Positions 18,321 to 27,177 of a stretch of DNA of 59,279 nt are shown piece by piece (the stretch's first letter is position 1; the number at the start of each line of letters is the position of its first letter). Below the pieces are notes generated by a model, which searched no databases, was not told the origin of the DNA, and saw only the letters and a list, made by a program, of their open reading frames with translations. Made by a program: the position numbers and the translations under genes. The stretch is from Myxococcales bacterium (lineage in GTDB: Bacteria; Myxococcota_A; UBA9160; UBA4427), in the NCBI GenBank assembly GCA_012959805.1, contig DUCN01000122.1, forward strand, positions 1-59,279. Reading direction: 5' to 3'.

Positions 18321-20204
18321 TTGCAGCCCACGCCCAGCCGGCTCGTCCCCTGTGTTTTTGCCGCCGCGTTTCCGCTCGCCCTCGCCGCCGGTTTTCTTCC
18401 CACCGAGTTCACACATTACAAACGTTGGCTCGGAATCGGTACAGACGAAACGGCGCTTCGCGTGGCGATTTTATTTTTCATCGGGTCGAAGTCGCTGCTG
18501 GCAGTCGTCGCTAGTCTTTTTCTTCTTGCCCCATCCTCGAGAGTCCTGAGTCCGTGGGCGCTGCGATCATTGTCGATGGGTCTCTCACTGCTCATTTTCG
18601 GTTTTCTCGCACTTGATCTCGAGCTACAAGGCAACACCGGAAATAATATCGCCCACTACTTGCCCTTCGTCTTTGATCCGGATTTTTCCGTCTGGGCGGG
18701 ACGAGGTTTTGATGTGGCACCCAGCCTGTTTCGCGTGGGGAGCAAGATGCTGCTCCTCTTCGCAGCAGCGTTCGCGTTTGCGTGGTCTCTCGAGCGCTGG
18801 GCTCTTCGCTCCAGTGCACCGCGAGCACGCCGGGCTCTCTTTGGACTCGCATTCTTCTCCCTAGCTCCTCTTCTGGTCACGGCCATTCTCGCGCGGACTG
18901 GCGCGACGCCTGGGGTTCTCTATCACCTGGGCGAGCGGATGCCCTGGACCTGGCAGGTCGGCTTCGATGATCGGAGTCTGGTTTTCGGTGAGATTCAAGA
19001 GCGGGCACAGGAGGTCTACGATCGCATCCAGCCGGGACCCTTTCGGCCACGAAGTCTGTTCGGGTTGTTAGGCGATACGCGTCCCGCCGTGAGGCCCGAC
19101 ATCTTGCTCATCGCGGTCGAGAGCCTTCGATATGACGTGCTCGACCCCGAAACGATGCCACACGTCTGGCAAATGTCAGAGCGGGGCGTCCGTTTGAATG
19201 AACACTATGCGACATCGAATGCCTCACATTATGGATTGTTCGCGCTTCTCTACGGCCGGAGCCCGCTCTTCTATTTCGAAACCCTCGACGCCGAAGAGCA
19301 GCCAACATTGCCCTTCCAGCTAAAGGAGTGGGGCTACACGACGCACTACCTTAGCTGTGCCGACACTCATTGGCAGGAGATGGATCGCTTCCTGGGCACT
19401 CCCCATTTTTCCGTCGAAAGAAGTCGTGGGAAGACACTTGAGGAGTGTGATCGAAAGGTGACGTCCCGGGCGGCGGAGCTATTCGAACCCGGCTTGCGAG
19501 AGCCCCGATTCGTCATCGCCTTCATGATGTCGACTCATTTTGGCTATCACTATCCGGAGGGTGCAGGTCCGTTCGCACCGGCGCTGCCACCGCCTAACGC
19601 GCTCGCATTGGATGCGGAGCGTGACCGAGACGCGCTGTTTAATCGATATCGAAACAGCGCTCATTATGTCGACGCCCTGATTGGGTCTCTACTCGATAGG
19701 CTCGATCGGGGAAATACGCTCATTGTGGTGACGGGAGATCATGGCGAATCGCTTTTTGATGACGGGACGATCTCGCATTCGAGCCTTCTGTCTGAGATCC
19801 AGACGCGGGTGCCTTTGGCGATGTCGGGTCCCGGTGTGGACCGTGCGAATACGCGCCGCGGTCCCACGGATCACCGTGACGTCATGCCGACGATCTTTGG
19901 GCAGTTGGGATTGACTGCCGACTCGCTGCGGAAATTCCCAGGCCGGGACCTGCTTGCGGCGGATGAGCGTGCATTCGCACCGCTTGTGCATGCCAAGGCC
20001 AGGCGCGGTGGCATCGACGCGATCGCCCTTGTCTCATCCGCACAGCGTTATTCGTTTCGACTCGATGTCGACCGTGGTCGCTTGCGATTTCTGGGCAAGC
20101 TAGGCGAGAATGGGCGATCGCTGCGGGAGCCGGTTTCTCTCGAAGAAGGGGATATGGCGATCCGGTGGCTCGAGCAATACATGAATTCGCTGGCTGGCAA
20201 CTAA
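18321..20204 (+). CDS. membrane-anchored alkaline-phosphatase-superfamily transferase
   Basis: A protein of about 627 residues with some five transmembrane helices in the first 210 residues and a large extracytoplasmic sulfatase-type domain. Metal and nucleophile landmarks are IAVESLRYDVL (metal-binding Glu), SNASHYGLFALLYG (Ser nucleophile) and VTGDHGESLFDDG (metal-binding Asp/His). The plan matches LtaS, EptA and OpgB-type enzymes that move phosphoglycerol or phosphoethanolamine between lipids and glycans. The TTG at 18321 has GGAG nine bases upstream and starts just before the first helix; a GTG at 18273 is the alternative. The substrate cannot be told. Its stop overlaps that of the converging metallophosphoesterase. 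Confidence 0.85.
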   Translation: MQPTPSRLVPCVFAAAFPLALAAGFLPTEFTHYKRWLGIGTDETALRVAILFFIGSKSLLAVVASLFLLAPSSRVLSPWALRSLSMGLSLLIFGFLALDLELQGNTGNNIAHYLPFVFDPDFSVWAGRGFDVAPSLFRVGSKMLLLFAAAFAFAWSLERWALRSSAPRARRALFGLAFFSLAPLLVTAILARTGATPGVLYHLGERMPWTWQVGFDDRSLVFGEIQERAQEVYDRIQPGPFRPRSLFGLLGDTRPAVRPDILLIAVESLRYDVLDPETMPHVWQMSERGVRLNEHYATSNASHYGLFALLYGRSPLFYFETLDAEEQPTLPFQLKEWGYTTHYLSCADTHWQEMDRFLGTPHFSVERSRGKTLEECDRKVTSRAAELFEPGLREPRFVIAFMMSTHFGYHYPEGAGPFAPALPPPNALALDAERDRDALFNRYRNSAHYVDALIGSLLDRLDRGNTLIVVTGDHGESLFDDGTISHSSLLSEIQTRVPLAMSGPGVDRANTRRGPTDHRDVMPTIFGQLGLTADSLRKFPGRDLLAADERAFAPLVHAKARRGGIDAIALVSSAQRYSFRLDVDRGRLRFLGKLGENGRSLREPVSLEEGDMAIRWLEQYMNSLAGN

Positions 20205-21319
20205 TGTCGGCGCGAGACGGTTCCGTCTGATTCGATTTCGTATCGAGCGAGAATGGTGTTGCCGAGAAACGTGAGTACTGCGCTCGGAGGTGATTGGAAA
20301 AGTGTCACGCGCAGACGATCATCGGGTGGCTTTCCGAGGACGTCGATCCGCATGAAACCCAATTTGTTCGCGATGAAATCGGGACCTTCGATTCTGTATT
20401 CGGTCTCTAACTGTCGGTGTGCCTGGGCGCCGGAACCGGCGATCACCGTGAGCGCCGGTGCGGGACCGACGCCGGGAATCGCCGCAAGGACATGAACATG
20501 CCCAGCGAGATAGGCGTGGACGATCCGCTCCGACTGAGCCGACGCCAGGGCCACCATCCGGGAGAGTTGGGGATGCCCGGCGATCGGTGGGCGATGGCCA
20601 ACGATGACGCGCCAGGGTCCCTTTGCCGTGGTTAGATCGGCCGAGAGCTGCTCGACTTCGGCTTTGCCCCACGGATAGCCCGAGCGGAGGAAGATCAGGC
20701 TGAGTCCGCCGGCCAACTCTCGAATTCTCGAGCCTGCATCTCCGGGCATATCCCAGTTGAGCACGAATCGTGAAATCTCGTGACGTTGCAAGCGCTCGCT
20801 GTCCGGGGAATCCAAGTCGTGATTTCCAAGCACCGCGAAAAAGCGTGGACGTGGTTCTTTGATGTTTGCACAGGCTGGATCGAGTCCATCGGCCAGCTCA
20901 TCCGACGCATCGACAAAGGCACAGTATGGCCGAGCTAGATTCTCGACGATGCGCGGGAAGAGCTCATTGGCGTGCAACCCGGTTGGATAAAAGTTGTCGC
21001 CTAGCAGAACAAAGGCATCGACGGGAGCCCGTGCGTGTTCGCTCTGCATGGCACGTCCGACGGCGAGTTGGCCTTCGAATAGTTGGGGTGTGAACCCCCA
21101 CGGCAATCCGGTATCCCCGACGGCGATCAGTGAGACTGAGGAATATTCATCGGGAGGCGCGTCCGGCGTCTCGGGAACGCACGCGACGACGAAGGCAGCC
21201 GCGATGCTGGCCGCGATGCTGGTGGCCATGCTGGGGGCGATGGCGCCAAGGAAAGCGAGAGGAAACTCGGGCGAACCCTTTGCGCTTGGCGCATCTTTGC
21301 GTTGGGTGGTCCATGGCAT
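20201..21319 (-). CDS. metallophosphoesterase, probable lipoprotein
   Basis: The five calcineurin-type metal motifs are in order: VGDTG, GDNFYPTG, GNHDLD, GHRPP and GHVHVL. That is the arrangement of purple-acid-phosphatase-like metallophosphoesterases, which hydrolyse phosphate esters at a dimetal site. The hydrophobic start ends in AAAFVVACVPET, a good lipobox, so the enzyme is probably anchored on the periplasmic side. If the ATG at 21229 (MATSIAASIAA) is used, the signal sequence has normal length; the upstream ATG at 21319 would add 30 residues. The N-terminal codons include short ATG-GCC-type repeats. It lies tail-to-tail with the phospho-transferase gene, overlapping by four bases, and divergent from bufA. 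Confidence 0.88.
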   Translation of the reverse strand: MPWTTQRKDAPSAKGSPEFPLAFLGAIAPSMATSIAASIAAAFVVACVPETPDAPPDEYSSVSLIAVGDTGLPWGFTPQLFEGQLAVGRAMQSEHARAPVDAFVLLGDNFYPTGLHANELFPRIVENLARPYCAFVDASDELADGLDPACANIKEPRPRFFAVLGNHDLDSPDSERLQRHEISRFVLNWDMPGDAGSRIRELAGGLSLIFLRSGYPWGKAEVEQLSADLTTAKGPWRVIVGHRPPIAGHPQLSRMVALASAQSERIVHAYLAGHVHVLAAIPGVGPAPALTVIAGSGAQAHRQLETEYRIEGPDFIANKLGFMRIDVLGKPPDDRLRVTLFQSPPSAVLTFLGNTILARYEIESDGTVSRRH

Positions 21320-21589
21320 AGATGGAACCGAGAGTAGAAGATTCGAGGTTCCGATGGGAATGGGAATGGACCGTTTCGCATGAACTCTTCGATGTGATGG
21401 GGCTCACGGCAGTGCGGCCGAAAGATGAACACCGTTTCGGCTTGCCAGGCGGGGGCAGATGTAACTGGCCAACGGGGGCAGCCGTATGCTTTCGTGAGTC
21501 GTCCAAGGCTCGCTCGTAATTTTGACCGAAGGATCTGCCTCGCGGATAGGCCGCGGCAGCGTGTGAATTCGGGATCATGGAGAACCGGA

Positions 21590-21847
21590 ATGACCAAGCG
21601 AAGTGCAGTACTCGCCGCGGCCGCGGCAGCGATTTTTGTGACGGGCGGAGCGACGAGCGCTGCAGCCGACAGCCATGAAGGCGGCGAGATGGTCCACTGT
21701 CAGGGCGTCAATGGCTGCAAGGGCCAGTCTGGTTGTGCAACCGACCACAGCACCTGCCACGGTCAGAACGAATGCGCTGGCAAGGGCTGGGTCGAAATGT
21801 CGGTGGCAGAGTGCGAGGCCGCTCAGGCAGCCAAGGGCGACAAGTAG
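21590..21847 (+). CDS. bufA: bufferin precursor, six-cysteine type
   Basis: The 85-residue precursor has a Sec signal peptide (to about residue 26) and a mature part with Cys37, 43, 49, 56, 62 and 75. The order CQGVNGCKGQSGC, TCHGQNECAGKGW is characteristic of the BUF_6/12Cys bufferins, ribosomally made peptides whose cysteines are converted by the MNIO enzyme BufB into thiooxazole-type heterocycles that bind copper and protect the cell from it. Starting at ATG 21590 with GGAG upstream, it is followed by bufB and bufC. The frame is open upstream but lacks a second signal. The assignment rests on the cysteine pattern plus its neighbours. Confidence 0.9.
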   Translation: MTKRSAVLAAAAAAIFVTGGATSAAADSHEGGEMVHCQGVNGCKGQSGCATDHSTCHGQNECAGKGWVEMSVAECEAAQAAKGDK

Positions 21848-21932
21848 CAGGCGATTCGATCCGCCTTGGGCGAGCGGGCACTCGGAAGAGAGTCTGCCCC
21901 GCCCGAGGCAGACGAAACGGCCCACGACGTTC

Positions 21933-22979
21933 ATGCCCGCGCAACGTCCTTTGCTCAATCTTGCCGACTCTTCTGTCTCGCCCGCTCGGCCCGCCGACGC
22001 GCCGAACCTTGGCGTCGGCGTTGGTCTACGAACCAGCCACTATGCCGAAGTGCTCGAACGGGGTCGACGTGGTGCTCGGGGCGAATCCGGCGATCGTGTC
22101 GATGATGGCAGTGGTGCGCAAGCTGTTTGCGTCACTTCAGTCGGGGTCGACTGGTTCGAGCTGCTGTCGGAAAACTATATGGTGCCGGGGGGGCGACCCC
22201 TGCGAATCGTTCGCGAGATGCAGGAGATGTTCCCACTCGCCCTGCATGGCGTATCACTCAACATCGGCTCGTCAGATCCATTGCGTCCCGCCTACCTCGA
22301 TGCCCTCGATGCCCTCGCCCGTCTCGCCACGCCGAGGTTCATTACGGATCATCTCTGTTGGACGGGTGTGTCCGAAACAAATCTGCATGATCTCATGCCG
22401 CTCCCCTATACGGACGAAGTCATCGAACACGTCGCGGCCCGCGTGCGTCGCGTTCAGGATCGCCTGGGTCGGCGCATCGCACTCGAAAATGTTTCGTCGT
22501 ACCTGAGCTTTAATGACGATGCGATGTCCGAATGGGATTTCGTGACCGCGATTGCAGAAGAGGCGGACTGCGGAATCCTGCTCGACATCAACAATGTCTA
22601 TGTGAGCGCGCACAATCACGGCATCGATGCGATGAAATATATCGACTCGATTCCTGCTGAGCGGGTCTTTCAGATTCACCTGGCCGGGCACAGTACTTCC
22701 GGGTCGCTCTTGATCGACACCCATGATCATCCGGTGACGGATGTGGTCTGGACACTTTTCGAGCGCGCAATCAAGCGGTTGGGCCCGGTCTCGACGCTGA
22801 TTGAATGGGACGATCAGATTCCGACCTATGCCCGGCTGCTCGAAGAGGCGGACAAGGCACGAGCGATCATCGAACGGGTGACGGGCTGGTCATCGGGCTC
22901 GCCCAATGCGTCCGTCTCTTCCTCTTCGAAATCGCGCACATCTGAGTCACCGGGAGAGCGACGCGATGTCACTGCATGA
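21933..22979 (+). CDS. bufB: MNIO (DUF692) bufferin-modifying enzyme
   Basis: A TIM-barrel multinuclear non-heme iron oxidase of 348 residues. Metal-site segments are LHGVSLNIGSSD, TDHLCWTG, ALENVSSYLSF, DINNVYVSAHNHG, IHLAGH, DTHDHPV and IEWDDQIPTY; His, Asp and Glu ligands of the family are all present. It oxidises bufferin cysteines. Between GLRTSHYAEVLE and GVDWFELLSENYM there is an extra stretch of about 33 residues, rich in Arg, Gly and Asp, where most family members have fewer than ten. The last 30 residues are serine-rich and poorly conserved. Its stop overlaps the bufC start by 14 bases, indicating translational coupling. Confidence 0.93.
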   Translation: MPAQRPLLNLADSSVSPARPADAPNLGVGVGLRTSHYAEVLERGRRGARGESGDRVDDGSGAQAVCVTSVGVDWFELLSENYMVPGGRPLRIVREMQEMFPLALHGVSLNIGSSDPLRPAYLDALDALARLATPRFITDHLCWTGVSETNLHDLMPLPYTDEVIEHVAARVRRVQDRLGRRIALENVSSYLSFNDDAMSEWDFVTAIAEEADCGILLDINNVYVSAHNHGIDAMKYIDSIPAERVFQIHLAGHSTSGSLLIDTHDHPVTDVVWTLFERAIKRLGPVSTLIEWDDQIPTYARLLEEADKARAIIERVTGWSSGSPNASVSSSSKSRTSESPGERRDVTA

Positions 22980-23811
22980 AACCCAGACTGCGATTTCGGA
23001 GTGGGTTCGTGCGCCGAAGGGTGTTGCTGCGGCGTTGGAAGAGGAGGACGCCTCGAGTCCGCAGCGAGAGTCGGGCCGCGCGAAACGACGGCTTGAAAAC
23101 CTGATTCGATCCGACGAGTCGCTCGACGCATCCGGACGACTCGGCATCTACGCGAATGCCTACTTCAGTCGGATCCTCGGTGTGCTCCGAGCCGACTACC
23201 CGGCCGTGGTTGGCATGATTGGTGACGTCGGCTTCAACGATCTCGTGACGTCGTACCTATTGGTCGAGCCCTCGCGTTCGCCGTCGCTTCGTTATGCCGG
23301 CCTTAGACTCGCGGACTTTCTTTCGAACCATGATGCGATGGCTCGGACGCGCGCGCGCTGGCCCGAAGCTGGTGATCTTGCGGCCTTCGAGTGGGCGAGG
23401 ATCGATGTCTTTGATGCCGCGGACGGGCCGGTCCTCGGGCGGGAACTCGTTTCACGCTTGGCCCCGGAGGAGTTTGCTGAATTGTTCCTATGCCTTGGGG
23501 AGTGGGTTCGATTGCGCGCATTCGCACATCCGGTGCTGCAACTCTGGCGTGCGGGAACGAACGGCGAGATACCTCGATTCCAAGGAACGAGCGGCGAGGC
23601 ACATGTTGTCATCTGGCGTCAGGACGAGAAGGTTTTTCATCGGAGTCTCGATGCATTGGAGGAGGCAGCCCTGGCGAAGCTGAGTTTGGGGTCGCGCTTT
23701 GATGACCTCTGTGAGTGGGCAGCGATCGAACTCGGAGACGAGGCCGCTCCGGGGCAGGCGGCCACCTGGCTCGAGCGGTGGCTATCGGACGGGCTTCTCG
23801 TCGTTGCTTAA
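22966..23811 (+). CDS. bufC: BufC, DUF2063 partner of the MNIO enzyme
   Basis: The 281-residue product shows the DUF2063 pattern: RLGIYANAYFSRILGVLRADYPAVVGMIG near residue 50, then LRYAGLRLADFL and DLAAFEWARIDVFDAAD. Partner proteins of this family bind the leader of the precursor and deliver it to the MNIO enzyme. The ATG at 22966 has GGGAGA upstream and lies inside the end of bufB. The gene completes the canonical bufABC order. The family function (RRE-like recognition) is known from the related DUF692 partner systems; here it is inferred. Confidence 0.9.
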   Translation: MSLHETQTAISEWVRAPKGVAAALEEEDASSPQRESGRAKRRLENLIRSDESLDASGRLGIYANAYFSRILGVLRADYPAVVGMIGDVGFNDLVTSYLLVEPSRSPSLRYAGLRLADFLSNHDAMARTRARWPEAGDLAAFEWARIDVFDAADGPVLGRELVSRLAPEEFAELFLCLGEWVRLRAFAHPVLQLWRAGTNGEIPRFQGTSGEAHVVIWRQDEKVFHRSLDALEEAALAKLSLGSRFDDLCEWAAIELGDEAAPGQAATWLERWLSDGLLVVA

Positions 23812-24140
23812 GAATCGTGCCGTCCGCCCATCAGCCATCGCGCACTTGTTGGGCCGAGATTGGCTGTGAGCGCCTCAATAAATTCCTCATTGTTGGTCAC
23901 CGAAATAACATCGCGCGCTGTCTGTGAACACTCCCTTGAATGGAATTATCTGTTTCGGAGCGGATTGGCTTATGAATTCGTCCTTGCTGATTCATCTGGA
24001 TTGGCCACAATCAAAAGGTCTGCGTCGACCTTCCTTTGTGACTGCGAAGTCTGCTGGAGAAGTCGATGCGCGAAGCGATGTCGCCGCACACAGCTCGACA
24101 ATAGAAACAAAGTAGAGGAATTGAAGGGACTGGACGCCGA
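23812..24140. other. intergenic region after bufC
   Basis: Roughly 330 bases, more AT-rich than the neighbouring genes, without a frame that resembles a protein. It presumably holds the promoter of the next gene. No terminator with a clear stem and T-run was found after bufC. Confidence 0.4.
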
Positions 24141-24704
24141 ATGAACCGAGCCAAGCCAGCCGTCATTCTTGTCGCCGTCTCGCTGATCGTGTTGGCGCTG
24201 TTGGCTGGCCGCTCTCTACTGGAAGTCGACCCAGAGTCCGAAAGCGGGTTAGCCTGGGAAGGGGCGGCCCCCGATGTCGAGGAGATCTTTGCGTCGAAGC
24301 GTTCGGCGACGAGCGGGTCCGGGAATGCGACAAGGCATTCTTCTGCTTCGAGTCATCGCGCGTCGGATTTGGCGGAAGGCGAGTTGGTTCGTGCCGTCTC
24401 CGCCCTTGACCAGGCTCATGCCCGACTTGCGGCGACGTTGATCGCCGTTTCCCAGGCGGAGGCTGCCTTCGAGCAAGTAGAGCGCCGGATTGCAGCTCTG
24501 CAGGCTCAGGGCGAAGGCTCCGATGCTCTCACGGAAGACGGCGAGGAACGTCTCGCACTTGTACTTGATGCCCGCGAGCGCGCGGGCATCGAACGAGAAA
24601 AGGCGCATCGGGAGAAGGAAATGCAGCAAGCCAATATGCGCAGCGCGGAGGAACGCGTTGAGGCAGCGGAGCTTCAGCTGCAGCCGAGTCTGTCACGCAA
24701 ATAG
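24141..24704 (+). CDS. single-pass membrane protein with a coiled coil
   Basis: The 187-residue product has one transmembrane helix at residues 7-24 (VILVAVSLIVLALLAG), a low-complexity serine-rich linker at about 50-75 and then a long helical region: LVRAVSALDQAHARLAATLI, QAEAAFEQVERRIAALQAQG and EREKAHREKEMQQANMRSAE. The heptad spacing of hydrophobic residues suggests a coiled coil outside or inside the membrane. It resembles no named family. It lies downstream of the bufferin genes but after a 330-base gap, so membership in that operon is unlikely. Confidence 0.6.
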   Translation: MNRAKPAVILVAVSLIVLALLAGRSLLEVDPESESGLAWEGAAPDVEEIFASKRSATSGSGNATRHSSASSHRASDLAEGELVRAVSALDQAHARLAATLIAVSQAEAAFEQVERRIAALQAQGEGSDALTEDGEERLALVLDARERAGIEREKAHREKEMQQANMRSAEERVEAAELQLQPSLSRK

Positions 24705-24729
24705 ACGACCCGCGATCTCGATGAGTCGT

Positions 24730-25452
24730 TCACTCGTGTCTAAAGAGCATGGCCAGACTTAGGGAACGTTCTCCGGGCTGACCGTTTGCGACCGCATGCC
24801 CGTCGAGCTCAACGATCGGGGCGACACCTCGAACGATGTTGACCGACATCAACTCTCGAGCAGACAGCAGATCATCTCGGGTCTGTCGGCCGTATTTGAT
24901 TTTGGAATTGCTCTCCAGTGCGAGTGTTAGGCCGATCCCCTCGACCGCGCCAAGCGCTGGGTCGGGTGCGATCCATTCGCCGTTCCCAGTCACGATCAGG
25001 AAATTTGATCGCCCGCCTTCGACGAGCCATCCGTTTTTGTCGAAGAGGAAAACCTCATCAATCGCGGCTTCCGCCACTTCTGCCCGAGCGGTATCGTAGG
25101 CGCGGACATCGACGGATTTGGTGTTGCGCCGATATTCCGGACCCGGGTGGACGGCCTTTGAGGTCTTGGCTCGCCAGACATCGGGTTCCTCGCCGACCGG
25201 GCGTGGCGTGGCGATGAGCTCGAGGCCCCCCCCTTGCGTGCGTGACCATTCAATTCGGATGACGCCATCGCCCGATCCGAACTCAGTAGCAGCGGTCTCG
25301 ACGAAGAGCTCCTCGATGTCGCGGAGGACGGGAGGTTCGAGTTCGAGCCTACGCGCATCGCGCAGAAGACGGCGCGCATGCCGTTCAACTCGTTCTACGC
25401 GCCCGCGCGTGACGCGGGCGGTCGTGTAGGAGCCGATTCGCCGCGTCTTCAA
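24730..25452 (-). CDS. class IV aminotransferase / aminodeoxychorismate lyase-like
   Basis: A 240-residue fold-type IV PLP enzyme. The catalytic Lys is in NTKSVDVRAYDTARAEV, followed by DEVFLFDKNGWLVEGGRSNF and the phosphate-binding GAVEGIGLTLAL. The family includes branched-chain aminotransferases, D-amino-acid aminotransferase and PabC; 240 residues and the divergent N-terminus (without the DRGFLFGDG-like stretch) are closer to PabC-like members. The TTG at 25452 with GGAG eight bases upstream is the chosen start. Substrate not determined. It lies downstream of gltA on the same strand, with a 42-base gap. Confidence 0.82.
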   Translation of the reverse strand: MKTRRIGSYTTARVTRGRVERVERHARRLLRDARRLELEPPVLRDIEELFVETAATEFGSGDGVIRIEWSRTQGGGLELIATPRPVGEEPDVWRAKTSKAVHPGPEYRRNTKSVDVRAYDTARAEVAEAAIDEVFLFDKNGWLVEGGRSNFLIVTGNGEWIAPDPALGAVEGIGLTLALESNSKIKYGRQTRDDLLSARELMSVNIVRGVAPIVELDGHAVANGQPGERSLSLAMLFRHE

Positions 25453-25494
25453 GCGATCATCTCCGATGCTGCGACAGTCGGCACGAAGGACCGG

Positions 25495-26781
25495 TTACCG
25501 GTCCTCGATCGCCGTGTAGTCGGTCTTGGTCGGCCCCGTATAGATCTGACGCGGACGTCCGATTTTGAAGGCTGGGTCGGCGTGCAGCTCTTTCCACTGG
25601 GCGATCCAGCCGGGCAGACGTCCGATGGCGAACATGGCCGTAAACATATTGGGGGGAGTGCCGATCGCGCTGTAGATCACGCCGGAATAGAAGTCAACGT
25701 TCGGGTAGAGCTTACGTTCCACGAAGTAGTCGTCTTTCAACGTGATCTCTTCGAGTTCCTTGGCGATCTCGAGCAGCGGACTATGAATGCCGAGGCGTTC
25801 GAGCACATCGTCGCAGGCCTTCTTGATGACCTTGGCGCGTGGATCGTAATTCTTGTAGACGCGATGACCAAAGCCCATGAGCCGCGCGCTTTCATCACCG
25901 CTCTTCGCGCGTTCGAGAAATTCTCTTGCGGTTTGGCCTTCTTCTGAAATTGCCGCGAGCATCTCGATCACGGCCTGATTTGCACCGCCATGGAGGGGCC
26001 CCCAGAGCGCGTTGATCGAAGCCGAAATGGTGCCAAAGAGATTGACCATAGAAGAGCCGACGAGTCGAGTGGTCGCCGTCGAGCAATTCTGTTCATGGTC
26101 GGCGTGAAGAATGAAGAGGAGGTCCAATGCGTTCTGGACGACCGGATCGACTTCGTAGTCCTCGCATGGGTTGCCGAACATCATCCGCAGAAAATTGCCG
26201 ACGTAGTCGAGTTTATTGAGCGGGTAGAGGAAGGGCTGGCCGACGGAATGCTTGTAGGCATAGGCGGCGAGGGTTGGAAGCTTGGCGATCAGCCGATGGG
26301 TCGAGATGTCGACCTGCCGCTCGTCTCTCGGGTCGAGGGAGTCGGGATAGAAGGTCGCGAGCGCACCGACCGTGGCGGAGCATGCGGCCATCGGGTGTGC
26401 GTCCTTTGGCAGCGCCGAGTACATCTTCTTGAAATCTTCGTGGAGCATCGTATGTCGGTTGATCGACTGGTTGAAATCCGCGAGTTCATCGCTCGTCGGG
26501 AGGTGGCCGTAGATCATGAGGTAGCTGACTTCGATGAAGGTGGATTTTTCGGCCAACACATCGATTGGAAGGCCGCGGTAGCGAAGGATGCCTTCTTCGC
26601 CGTCGATGTACGTAATCGCGCTCTGACACGAGCCGGAATTGGCGAAGCCGGGATCGAGGGTGATGTATCCGGTCTCCGCTCGGAGCCGAGAAATGTCGAT
26701 GCCGTGCTCGCCCTCGGAGCCGACGATGATCGGCAATTCAATGGTCTTGTCTCCGAGCTGAAGTTTCGCGGATTCGGACAT
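25495..26781 (-). CDS. gltA: citrate synthase
   Basis: A 428-residue hexameric-type (type II-like) citrate synthase, condensing acetyl-CoA and oxaloacetate in the TCA cycle. Sequence landmarks are LDPGFANSGSCQSAITYIDG, EGILRYRGLPIDVLAEKS, HADHEQNCSTATTRLVGSS with the first catalytic His, ALWGPLHGGANQAV with the second, MGFGHRVYKNYDPRA and the Asp of VDFYSGVIY. The length and start pattern fit the bacterial NADH-regulated group. The ATG at 26781 has AAGGAG nearby; the open frame continues upstream without family sequence. The gene is followed by the class IV aminotransferase. Confidence 0.97.
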   Translation of the reverse strand: MSESAKLQLGDKTIELPIIVGSEGEHGIDISRLRAETGYITLDPGFANSGSCQSAITYIDGEEGILRYRGLPIDVLAEKSTFIEVSYLMIYGHLPTSDELADFNQSINRHTMLHEDFKKMYSALPKDAHPMAACSATVGALATFYPDSLDPRDERQVDISTHRLIAKLPTLAAYAYKHSVGQPFLYPLNKLDYVGNFLRMMFGNPCEDYEVDPVVQNALDLLFILHADHEQNCSTATTRLVGSSMVNLFGTISASINALWGPLHGGANQAVIEMLAAISEEGQTAREFLERAKSGDESARLMGFGHRVYKNYDPRAKVIKKACDDVLERLGIHSPLLEIAKELEEITLKDDYFVERKLYPNVDFYSGVIYSAIGTPPNMFTAMFAIGRLPGWIAQWKELHADPAFKIGRPRQIYTGPTKTDYTAIEDR

Positions 26782-27177
26782 GGGGGCTCCTTCTTTGGTT
26801 TTCGCCTGGCCTCGACCCCGACTGTATCCAGCCTGCGGTCCCGAACTTCGGAAATGGTCGGGGCGGCCAAGCGATTCTCTATTATCTCTGCGCGCTCCAG
26901 GCATCCGCGACGACGGCGGGCAGCGTGTGGGCGGTTTGGTCCGCGTCTATCGCTCTCATCGCTCTTAGTCGCTGGCATGGCGGGTTTCACATGTGGATGT
27001 GACAACCGCAGATGGCCAGGGATTCGAGCTGCCTATTGGATGTGGATCTGAGTCAGTTTAGCGAAATTGGTGCCTCTTTGGCAGTCTGAATAGTCTGAAA
27101 GCGGCCTGAAACCGGGGATATACGAGCGTTCGATACCGATTGGCCCCAGTCGGTCATGCGGAATCTGCTACGTCGAT
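26782..27177. other. region upstream of gltA
   Basis: About 395 bases with no supported gene, separating gltA from the convergently transcribed membrane glycosyltransferase's 3' end. It should carry the gltA promoter. No clear motif was found. Confidence 0.35.

Noticed and set aside
25990..27051. A 353-codon plus-strand frame opposite gltA
   Set aside because: It is antisense to citrate synthase and unlike any protein; the sense gene is unambiguous.
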